Below, piece by piece: positions 1-6,367 of a DNA stretch of 6,968 nucleotides. The DNA lies in NCBI GenBank assembly GCA_016776525.1, contig JADHTD010000144.1:1-6968 (forward strand), in the 5' to 3' direction. The stretch's first letter is position 1, and every line of letters starts with the position of its first letter. The notes under the pieces were generated by a model. It saw only the letters and a list, made by a program, of their open reading frames with translations, was not told where the DNA came from and searched no databases. This DNA comes from Rhodospirillales bacterium (GTDB lineage: Bacteria; Pseudomonadota; Alphaproteobacteria; Rhodospirillales; JADHTD01). The position numbers and the translations under genes are program-made.

Positions 1-122
1 CGTCAAGCGTCACTGATGCGCTGAAGGATATTACCGACGCCTATTCAGACCCTGCGCGGGTGCTGGTCTGCGGCTCACTCTATCTGGCAGGAACGGTACT
101 GGCGGAAAATAATATCGATTGA
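1..122 (+). CDS. folC: FolC C-terminus (folylpolyglutamate/dihydrofolate synthase), 5' truncated by window edge
   Basis: This is the last part of a rightward reading frame that is open from the left edge; whole codons start at base 3 and the TGA stop is at 120-122. The ending contains RVLVCGSLYLAGTVLAENN, which matches the usual C-terminal beta-strand and helix of the FolC/Mur ligase C-terminal domain (VLVCGSLYLAG is characteristic). FolC is a cytoplasmic enzyme that joins glutamate to dihydropteroate and to folates using ATP. The gene has the same GC-rich character as the trxA-addAB block. It converges on the leftward gene that ends at 157, with a 34-base gap in which I see no hairpin terminator. 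In many alphaproteobacteria folC lies downstream of trxA in the same direction; here it faces the other way. The identification rests on only 40 residues, so it is good but not certain. Confidence 0.85.
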   Translation, partial: SSVTDALKDITDAYSDPARVLVCGSLYLAGTVLAENNID

Positions 123-156
123 GTCCGGCGGCTTAAAACAGCAAAGTGGAAATCGG

Positions 157-1083
157 TTAATTCTCTGGGAACAATAATATCCAGTTTGAAAATTCAGGGC
201 TTAGAAAGCCGGATTTCTGATAAGCCGTTTTGATGAGATCACCCCCAGCCGATCTCGATTTCCTCAAAAACGAATTTAAAACGTGCAAGATATCGTCCCG
301 CGTGGGGGATACCGGAAATATCCTTGGTGAAGTGAGGGCGATTTTTATTCCTGGAACCCGCATCATGTTTTTGGCCCAGGGTTGGCTGGTGACAGAATTA
401 AATTCCGAGATTATAAAATCAGCACGGACAATTTGAATGATATCTGCATAAGCTTGGGGATTGGATACCTCAACGACGCGTTTCAGTTTTATGGCTTTGA
501 GGGTTTTTACATCAACCCGCCAGTTTTTTACGATGACAGCCTTGAAATTTCTAAGTTCCTGCAAGCTGCGTACTGCAAGGACTTCGGCCCGGCCGGGAAG
601 GGTAAAGATGGCTTTTTCAAATTCATTCACCCTGAGAACATCATCCGAAAGTAACGGCAGTGTTTTGCCAAAAACATTTTTTAATCCCTCAGGAAAGATC
701 GTCGACCCGGACACATCGATCCGTCCTGCTGCGATCTCCGTCAATCGGCGCCTGTGGGGTAAATGATGGATCAGTTCAATTTTAGTGGCGATACCTGATT
801 CATAAATTGCATTGCAAAGAATAAATAACTCGACCAATGCTCGGCCTATCCCATCAATTTTTTCAGACTTCAAGTGGGGACAGGCGTTTCTTTCCAGAAT
901 TGTTGGGCGTTGCCCCTTTAAGTCTAAGTGTGATTGCAGAACCTTGAAGGTTACGGGTGTTATTCCAACACTAACCGTTTGCGCCTTGGCAGTATTGAAC
1001 ATGGTGAGGGATAGCCATAGCGCAATTGCTAAAGCAATACAAAGCGGCCCAAACACCTGTTTCTTGATCCGGCTAAACTGCAT
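157..1083 (-). CDS. Secreted substrate-binding-domain-like protein, orphan (308 aa)
   Basis: The 308-residue product has a clear Sec signal peptide: basic RIKK at 5-8, a hydrophobic core at about 10-29, and a likely signal peptidase I site after AKA at 32-34. There is no lipobox, so it should be a soluble periplasmic protein. The mature part resembles a two-lobed solute-binding protein (SBP_bac_3-like). It has a helix at about 80-98, then a strand and the segment RRRLTEIAAGRIDVSGSTIF at 111-130, which fits the R-x-L-x-x-I-x-x-G-x-x-D pattern of such proteins. A second lobe spans about 168-255, followed by a C-terminal helix. The ligand cannot be read from the sequence. No permease, ATPase or kinase gene is nearby, so it may work with a transporter encoded elsewhere or only sense a ligand. 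The start is fixed by the signal peptide; the ribosome site before it is weak and no good -35/-10 pair is seen, although the upstream 1091-1120 stretch is AT-rich. Base composition is clearly lower in GC than the neighbours (three sampled 60-base blocks: 35, 42 and 55%), suggesting possible transfer. The gene call is firm; the family is an inference. Confidence 0.75.
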   Translation of the reverse strand: MQFSRIKKQVFGPLCIALAIALWLSLTMFNTAKAQTVSVGITPVTFKVLQSHLDLKGQRPTILERNACPHLKSEKIDGIGRALVELFILCNAIYESGIATKIELIHHLPHRRRLTEIAAGRIDVSGSTIFPEGLKNVFGKTLPLLSDDVLRVNEFEKAIFTLPGRAEVLAVRSLQELRNFKAVIVKNWRVDVKTLKAIKLKRVVEVSNPQAYADIIQIVRADFIISEFNSVTSQPWAKNMMRVPGIKIALTSPRIFPVSPTRDDILHVLNSFLRKSRSAGGDLIKTAYQKSGFLSPEFSNWILLFPEN

Positions 1084-1129
1084 TGAGCCAGTCTAAAGAA
1101 TAAAATTAATTCAATATAGAGACTTTACG

Positions 1130-1160
1130 AAAAACGGCAGGGGGTTGCCCTGCCGTTTTT
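1130..1160. terminator. Bidirectional Rho-independent terminator
   Basis: A perfect 13-base inverted repeat (AAAAACGGCAGGG at 1130-1142 and CCCTGCCGTTTTT at 1148-1160) encloses a 5-base loop. The stem core is GC-rich and each outer arm is a run of five A or T, so an RNA read in either direction has a hairpin followed by U residues. It lies 55 bases past the aminotransferase stop and should end that leftward transcript, insulating the substrate-binding-like gene that starts at 1083. No rightward gene feeds into it in this window. Confidence 0.9.
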
Positions 1161-1214
1161 ATATTGGGACTCGACTCCAACCGGTTAAGGTCAAGTCCGG
1201 AAAAATGAGTTTGC

Positions 1215-2405
1215 CTAGTCCCCGAACAGCACCGCCTCGGCGGCGCCGGTGGCGACCCCGGTGGTGATGTCAGCCTGGAATTCGCTCAGCATGCCTTCCA
1301 GGGCGCTCAGACAATGGGTGACATGGTGCGGCGTTGAACTGGTGCCCATCATGCCGATGCGCCAGACCTTGCCGGCCAGGGCGCCGAGCCCGGCGCCGAT
1401 TTCCAGGTTATAGCGCTGCAGGAGGGTGGTGCGGACCGCCGCTTCATCGACACCGTCGGGCACCAGAACCGTGTTCAGGGACGGCAGGCGGTATTCCTTA
1501 TCGACCAGCAGGCCGACGCCCATGGCCTCCAAACCGGCGCGGAAGGCATCGTGGTTCTTGGCATGCCGCGCCCAGGCGTTTTCGATGCCTTCTTCCTGCA
1601 CCATGACCAGGGCTTCGTGCAGGCCGTACAGCGCATTGATCGGCGCCGTGTGGTGGTAGGACCGCGCTCCGCTGTCGCCGTCGCCCCAATAGCTCATGAC
1701 CAGGGACATATCCAAAAACCAGCTCTGAACCTTGGTTTTGCGGGCTTTTACCGCTTCGGCGGCGCGCTCGTTGAAGGTCACCGGCGACAGGCCCGGCGGG
1801 CAGGAAATACACTTCTGGGTGCCGGAATAAACGGCGTCGGCGCCCCATTTGTCGACTTCGACGGGCAGGCCGCCCAGCGACGTCACCGTATCGACGATGG
1901 AAAGCGCACCGTGCTCTTGGGCCAGGGCGCACAGAGCGGCGGCGTCGGAGCGTACGCCGGTCGAGGTTTCGGCATGCACGAAGGCCAGGGCTTTGACGCC
2001 GGGGTTGGCTTTCAGGGCTTCTTCGACCTTGTTGAGATCGACCGGTTTTCCCCAGTCGTCGTCGATGAGGATCGGCATGCCGCCGCAGCGCTCCACATTT
2101 TCCGTCATGCGCATGCCGAAGACGCCGTTGCGGCAGACGATGACGCTGTCGCCCGGTTCCACCAGATTGACGAAACAGGCTTCCATGCCGGACGAGCCGG
2201 GGGCGGAAACCGGAATGGTCAGCTGGTTTTCAGTCTGGAAGGTATAGCGGATCAGGTCCTTCAGTTCATCCATCATGCCGACGAAGGCCGGGTCCAGGTG
2301 GCCGATGGTGGGCCGCGCCATGGCCGAGAGTACGCGCGGATGAACGTCGGACGGGCCGGGGCCCATAAGAACGCGGACGGGTGGGTTAAAGGATTTGGCG
2401 GTCAT
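1215..2405 (-). CDS. Class V PLP-dependent aminotransferase, alanine/serine-glyoxylate type (396 aa)
   Basis: This is a fold-type I PLP enzyme of the AGXT/serine-glyoxylate aminotransferase family, which moves an amino group from alanine or serine to glyoxylate, giving glycine and pyruvate or hydroxypyruvate in the cytoplasm. Visible signatures are MGPGPSDVHPRV at 14-25 near the N-terminus, the APGSSGMEA cofactor-phosphate region at 68-76, VDTVTSLGG at 171-179 with Asp172 placed to bind the pyridine nitrogen, SGTQKCISCPPG at 194-205 with Lys198 as the Schiff-base lysine, and WRIGMMG at 348-354 with Arg349 placed to bind the substrate carboxylate. The length is normal for the family. The ATG at 2405 has a good ribosome site (AGAGGGGG at 2413-2420, 7 bases away). 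It lies between a terminator after trxA and its own strong terminator, so it is probably transcribed alone. No glycine-cleavage, serine-cycle or ureide genes are beside it, so the true substrate stays open. Related enzymes include ureidoglycine-glyoxylate and pyridoxamine-pyruvate aminotransferases; hence no gene symbol. Confidence 0.93.
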   Translation of the reverse strand: MTAKSFNPPVRVLMGPGPSDVHPRVLSAMARPTIGHLDPAFVGMMDELKDLIRYTFQTENQLTIPVSAPGSSGMEACFVNLVEPGDSVIVCRNGVFGMRMTENVERCGGMPILIDDDWGKPVDLNKVEEALKANPGVKALAFVHAETSTGVRSDAAALCALAQEHGALSIVDTVTSLGGLPVEVDKWGADAVYSGTQKCISCPPGLSPVTFNERAAEAVKARKTKVQSWFLDMSLVMSYWGDGDSGARSYHHTAPINALYGLHEALVMVQEEGIENAWARHAKNHDAFRAGLEAMGVGLLVDKEYRLPSLNTVLVPDGVDEAAVRTTLLQRYNLEIGAGLGALAGKVWRIGMMGTSSTPHHVTHCLSALEGMLSEFQADITTGVATGAAEAVLFGD

Positions 2406-2449
2406 CGGTGATCCCCCTCTGGTTTAAATGTCTTACCGGATATAGTGGC

Positions 2450-2474
2450 AAAACGCCCCGCCGATGGGCAGGGC
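2450..2474 (-). terminator. Probable Rho-independent terminator after trxA
   Basis: Read leftward, the RNA forms GCCCUGCC - CAUC - GGCGGGGC, an 8-pair stem with one G-U pair and a 4-base loop (2455-2474), followed by GUUUU (2450-2454). It starts 32 bases past the trxA stop at 2506. The U run is short, so some read-through into the aminotransferase gene is possible. Confidence 0.6.
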
Positions 2475-2505
2475 ATGATGCAATATAAAAGCGGCGAATC
2501 GGCAG

Positions 2506-2823
2506 TTAGCCGACGGATTCAATCCATTCGACGATTTTGCTTTTCGGCAGCGCCCCGACTTTGGTGGAGGCGACCTGACCGTCCTTGAACAGCATCAGTG
2601 TCGGAATACCGCGCACGCCGTACTTGGACGGGGTCATCGGATTTTCGTCGATGTTGATCTTGGTGACGGTCACCTTGTCGTTCATTTCGGCGTCGATTTC
2701 TTCCAGGGCCGGGGCAATCTGCTTGCAGGGGCCGCACCATTCCGCCCAAAAATCAACGAGAACAAGCTCGGAAGAATTCAAAACGTCGGCGTCGAAGGAG
2801 TCGTCGGTAACCTGTTTCGGCAT
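2506..2823 (-). CDS. trxA: Thioredoxin 1
   Basis: This is a cytoplasmic dithiol reductant of 105 residues, the standard length. It reduces protein disulfides and is itself recycled by thioredoxin reductase with NADPH. The active site WCGPCK is at residues 29-34, with redox cysteines 30 and 33. The preceding VDFWAEW (23-29) has the buried Asp24, and the cis-proline loop GIPT (72-75) has Pro74. FKDGQ at 79-83 and the C-terminal helix complete the fold; no key residue is missing. The ATG at 2823 has AGGA at 2833-2836, 9 bases upstream. It follows addA by 115 bases in the same direction, an arrangement common in alphaproteobacteria. It also has a likely promoter of its own in that gap, fitting a housekeeping gene that must be expressed whether or not addAB is. 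A hairpin terminator follows the stop. Confidence 0.97.
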   Translation of the reverse strand: MPKQVTDDSFDADVLNSSELVLVDFWAEWCGPCKQIAPALEEIDAEMNDKVTVTKINIDENPMTPSKYGVRGIPTLMLFKDGQVASTKVGALPKSKIVEWIESVG

Positions 2824-2899
2824 GTTTCTTTTTCCTACTCAATGACTTGGAATGATCGGGGGTGTCCCGGCGGCCATTCAATCATGAAATCACCGGCTG

Positions 2900-2928
2900 A
2901 ATGTAGGAACACAGGGGGGGTCCGTCAA
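2900..2928 (-). promoter_or_regulatory. Likely sigma-70-type promoter of trxA
   Basis: On the minus strand, TTGACG (2928-2923, five of six bases of the -35 consensus) is followed after exactly 17 bases by TACATT (2905-2900, four of six of the -10 consensus). Transcription would start near 2893, giving a leader of about 70 bases before the trxA ATG. The -35 box begins 11 bases past the addA stop. The spacer contains a run of seven C on the transcribed-sense strand (G at 2914-2920). This is read from the sequence only; no start site has been mapped. Confidence 0.6.
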
Positions 2929-2938
2929 GACACGCACT

Positions 2939-5900
2939 TTATGGTTCGTATTGATCGAGCAGGCTATCGGGCAGCTCCATCAGGTCCGGCCCATCGGTCC
3001 ATAATAACAAGCAGCGCACCGGCCGGTCGGTATAGATTTGAGCCACCGCCGCCCGGTAGGCGGCCATCTGCCTGAGGTAAATCTCCGCCACCTTGTCGGC
3101 CGACCGGGGCGGCGGCCGGTTGGTCTTGAAATCGATGATGCTGACGGCGTCTTCCGTGACTAGCAGGCGGTCGACCTGGGCCGAAATGACAAAGCCGTTG
3201 ACGACACCGGCCAGCGGCACCTCGGCCTGGCTGCCGGGTCCGAAAAAGGCGGCATGGTCCGGATGACCCAAGACGCCGAGGGCTTCGCTCGCGATCTCCG
3301 CCTGGGCGTTGTCGTCGAGGCCATGGGTGGGACGGGCCAGGAAGGCGCGGGCGGCGGCCTCGCGCTCAATCGGGGCCAAGTCCGGCAGGCTCTGCAACAG
3401 GCGGTGAACCAACAGGCCACGTTTGAAGCGGGCCCCGTCATCCCCGTCAAAGGGCGAGCGCACCGCCGGTTCCGCTCCGTCGGGCCGGGACGGAGTCAGG
3501 GGCCGGGGCGGGTCTTCTTCCGCCGCCGGTGGGCTGAGCGCCCAGGTTGGAAGCGGCTCACGGTCCGTCGTCCGGTCGTTGAGCCGGCCGGTATTGTCGG
3601 GGTCCGCCGTTTGCGGGTTGGAGAAACGGAGGCCCTGGTCTCCCCATTTCAGGGAAATTTCATCCGAGGTATCGGCCAGGGCATCGTCGATCATATCGTA
3701 CCAGCAACCGTCACTGCGGCCCCGCAGGGTTTCCCAGCCGGCCACATAAAGCCGGTCCTGGGCGCGGGTCATGGCGACATAGAGCAGGCGGCGGTATTCC
3801 TGGTCCCGGGTGGCGGCCAGGGCTTCGCGCAGCCCGGTGCATTGGTCCGTTTCGGAAGCCCGGTGCGATGGCCAGAAAAGAGCCTCGTCGCCCACCCACA
3901 AGACCTGGGAATCGGTGCGTCCGTCCGGTTTCGTGCAGGTGTCCGGCAGGAACACCACATTGGCCTGCAGGCCCTTGGCGCCGTGCACGGTCATCACCCG
4001 GACCTCGCCGCGCCCGTGTTCCAGGTCACGCTTAATCTGGGTCTCTCCGGCTTCCAGCCAGTGCAGGAAGCCTTGCAGGGAGGGGGCGTGCTCGTGCTCA
4101 TAAGCCAGGGCCAGGTTGAGGAATTCGTCGATCGGGTCCGCTGCATCGGGGCCAAGCCGGGCCAACAGCTTATGGCGTCCGCCGCCGGGACCAAGAACGC
4201 CGGAGAAAAACTCAAAGGGCGGCGTGAAATCGGTCTCGGCCAACAGCCCGCCGAGCCAGGCCGCCGCCGCCTCGAAGGCATCGGTGCCGCCGCGCCGGGC
4301 TTTCAGGGCCGACCACAAAGAGCCCTCGCGGCCATAGGCCAGGTCGAACAATTGGTCGTCATCGAAGCCAATCAGGGGGCTTTTAAGGACGACGGCCAGG
4401 GTCAGGTCGTCTTCCGGCAGCAGCAGGAAGCGGCTGAGGGCCATCAGGTCCATGACCGCCAGTTGTTCGGTGAGGACCATACGATCGGCGCCGGCAACGG
4501 GAATGCCGCGCACCTTCAAGCAACGGATCATTTCCTCGGTGAAGCGGTTGCGGGTGCGAACCAGGATCATGATGTCGCCGGGGCGCATGGCGCGGCCCGC
4601 CGATTCCAGGATTTCCCCGTCCCTGAGCCAGCCTTCGATACGCCCGGCAATGCGGTCGGCCAGTTGCGCCGGCGGGTTGAAAGCGGGCATGCGGTCCAGG
4701 GGCGCTTCCCAGGGGTCCGTGTCGGGGGCGTCTTCGGGCGTGATGGTCGGCCATATCTCGACCCGCCCGGCTTGGCCCCGGCGCATGGTGGGGTGGCGGA
4801 TGGGGCGGTCGGCAAAGGTCAGGCCGTCACTGGCCCCGGGGGCGGCAAACACCGTGTCTACGGCATCCAGTATCGACTGGGAGGAGCGAAAGGATGGCGC
4901 CATCTCCACACTGCGCAACGGTTTCTCGGCGCTTTCCGCCTCTCCGGCGAAGTGTTCAAGCATGGCTCCGAACTGGCGCGGATCGGCACCCTGGAAACTG
5001 TAGATGGACTGCTTTTCGTCGCCGACGGCGAACACCGTGCGATCGGCTTCACGGGCACCGAGGCCGGCGAAAAACTCCCCCGCCAGGGCCTGGATGATAT
5101 CCCATTGCTCGGGACTGGTGTCCTGGGCCTCGTCGACCAGGATATGGTCGATGCCACCGTCCAGCTTATAATGCACCCAGGCGGCCTGGCCGTCGGCCTG
5201 CATGAGGTCGCGGGTCTTGAGGATAAGGTCGTCGTAATCCAACAGCGCCCGGGTCGCTTTCATCTCCTCGAAGGTGCCCAGCAGTTCCGAGCCTATGGTC
5301 ACGAGGGCCGCCGTCGAAACAGCCGTGGCCACCGCCTTGAGGCTGTCGGTGACGGCCAGCAGCCGGGCCTGCTCGGCGAGCAGGGCATCAAGGGCTCCGG
5401 GATGGGCTTCCCGCGGGGCCTTGGTGATCATCGAACTGTCGGCCTTTGCCCCGCCGTCTTTTTTGAGGAAGAGGCCGCCATAAGCTCCCTGAAAGAGACC
5501 GGGCCGTTGAGCCGGGTGATCCAGCCAGACGGTAATCACATCCGCCCGCTCCTGGTCTTTGGCGGTGCCGTCCTGCAGGGCTTCCGCCGCCTGTCTCAGG
5601 GCGGTGGCGTCGAAAGCCCCCTCCCTGGTCGCGGCATCAATGATGCTTTTCGGAGTGTCGCCTGGTTTGACGCCGAGGGCCTCGGCGATGGCGTCGATCA
5701 ATCCCTTCGCCGACCCCTGGGTGTCGAGCAGAGCCTGCAAGCGGCTGCGGTTGAAGGACAATTCCCGCATGAGACCGGCAAAGCGGCTTTCATCGACCAG
5801 TTCAGCCAAGGTTTCGAGGGCGGCGGCCATGTCCGGCGCCTGTCCGCTGCTGGCTCGCACGAAGGCCCGGTCGCGGGCCTCGGTCATCAGTTCGGCGGCG

Positions 5901-6367
5901 GTGCGTTCGTCGACGACGGAAAAATGCGGCGGCACCCCGGCTTCCAGGGGAAAGCGCCCGAGCAGCGATTCACAGAATGAATGAATGGTGCGGATCTGCA
6001 GACCGCCCGGCGCTTCCAGAATTTCGGCGAACAACCGTCGGGCCAGGGACAGCAGGGCCGGGTCCACGTCGACGCCCAGGAGGTTTCTTAAGGCGCCGGT
6101 CAGGTCTTCGTCGGTCATGGCTGACCAGTGGCCCAGCTGGGCGCTGAGCCGGTTTTCCATTTCGGCGGCGGCGGCCTTGGTGAAGGTCAGGCAGAGGATT
6201 TTTCCCGGCGGTGTGCCGTTGAGCAGGAGGCGCATGATGCGCTTGATCAGCACCCGCGTCTTGCCGGTACCGGCATTGGCCGAGACCCACACCGAATGGG
6301 CTGGGTCGGCGGCGGTGACCTGGGCGCCGAGGCCGCTTTGGTCCTGGTGGAGGGCGTCGCCCGTCAT
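2939..6367 (-). CDS. addA: Double-strand break repair helicase-nuclease subunit AddA
   Basis: AddA is the UvrD-like helicase and nuclease subunit of AddAB, which unwinds and trims broken DNA ends so that RecA can load. Numbering is from the chosen ATG (1142 aa). Helicase motifs appear in order: Walker A ANAGTGKT at 30-37, motif Ia LTFTKAAAAEM at 60-70, Walker B DEAQD at 412-416, motif III VGDEKQSIYSFQGAD at 448-462, motif IV SFRSS at 492-496, motif V TVHGAKGLQ at 793-801 and motif VI YVAMTRAQDRL at 863-873. A C-terminal RecB-type PD-(D/E)XK nuclease follows, with His988 in GLLVH, Asp1066 in VDR, Asp1079 and Lys1081 in IDFK, and Gln1100/Tyr1104 in QMAAY. All parts look intact. The start at 6367 is preferred because its ATG overlaps the addB stop as ATGA and has GGAAGG 9 bases upstream. 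An in-frame ATG at 6394 would add nine residues, but its only AAGGA motif directly abuts it. trxA follows. Confidence 0.97.
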   Translation of the reverse strand: MTGDALHQDQSGLGAQVTAADPAHSVWVSANAGTGKTRVLIKRIMRLLLNGTPPGKILCLTFTKAAAAEMENRLSAQLGHWSAMTDEDLTGALRNLLGVDVDPALLSLARRLFAEILEAPGGLQIRTIHSFCESLLGRFPLEAGVPPHFSVVDERTAAELMTEARDRAFVRASSGQAPDMAAALETLAELVDESRFAGLMRELSFNRSRLQALLDTQGSAKGLIDAIAEALGVKPGDTPKSIIDAATREGAFDATALRQAAEALQDGTAKDQERADVITVWLDHPAQRPGLFQGAYGGLFLKKDGGAKADSSMITKAPREAHPGALDALLAEQARLLAVTDSLKAVATAVSTAALVTIGSELLGTFEEMKATRALLDYDDLILKTRDLMQADGQAAWVHYKLDGGIDHILVDEAQDTSPEQWDIIQALAGEFFAGLGAREADRTVFAVGDEKQSIYSFQGADPRQFGAMLEHFAGEAESAEKPLRSVEMAPSFRSSQSILDAVDTVFAAPGASDGLTFADRPIRHPTMRRGQAGRVEIWPTITPEDAPDTDPWEAPLDRMPAFNPPAQLADRIAGRIEGWLRDGEILESAGRAMRPGDIMILVRTRNRFTEEMIRCLKVRGIPVAGADRMVLTEQLAVMDLMALSRFLLLPEDDLTLAVVLKSPLIGFDDDQLFDLAYGREGSLWSALKARRGGTDAFEAAAAWLGGLLAETDFTPPFEFFSGVLGPGGGRHKLLARLGPDAADPIDEFLNLALAYEHEHAPSLQGFLHWLEAGETQIKRDLEHGRGEVRVMTVHGAKGLQANVVFLPDTCTKPDGRTDSQVLWVGDEALFWPSHRASETDQCTGLREALAATRDQEYRRLLYVAMTRAQDRLYVAGWETLRGRSDGCWYDMIDDALADTSDEISLKWGDQGLRFSNPQTADPDNTGRLNDRTTDREPLPTWALSPPAAEEDPPRPLTPSRPDGAEPAVRSPFDGDDGARFKRGLLVHRLLQSLPDLAPIEREAAARAFLARPTHGLDDNAQAEIASEALGVLGHPDHAAFFGPGSQAEVPLAGVVNGFVISAQVDRLLVTEDAVSIIDFKTNRPPPRSADKVAEIYLRQMAAYRAAVAQIYTDRPVRCLLLWTDGPDLMELPDSLLDQYEP

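Noticed and set aside
123..156. Search for a terminator between the convergent folC and the 157-1083 gene
   Set aside because: No stem of useful length followed by a U run is present in either direction in these 34 bases.
382..766. Short rightward frames opposite the binding-like gene
   Set aside because: The leftward frame carries a clean signal peptide and binding-protein-like pattern, whereas these overlap each other and lack recognisable features.
1551..2411. A rightward open frame of 286 codons opposite the aminotransferase
   Set aside because: It is fully antisense to a complete enzyme with intact catalytic residues; the translation is low in complexity and has no family signature.
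2875..2903. Inverted repeat CATTCA - 17 bases - TGAATG touching the trxA -10 box, a possible operator
   Set aside because: The six-base arms are short, do not extend on either side, and could arise by chance; no known regulator motif is matched.
3254..5980. A rightward open frame of 908 codons opposite addA
   Set aside because: It lies wholly within an intact addA with all helicase motifs. Long antisense frames are expected in GC-rich genes with strong third-position bias. The translation is glycine-, glutamine- and arginine-rich with no recognisable domain.
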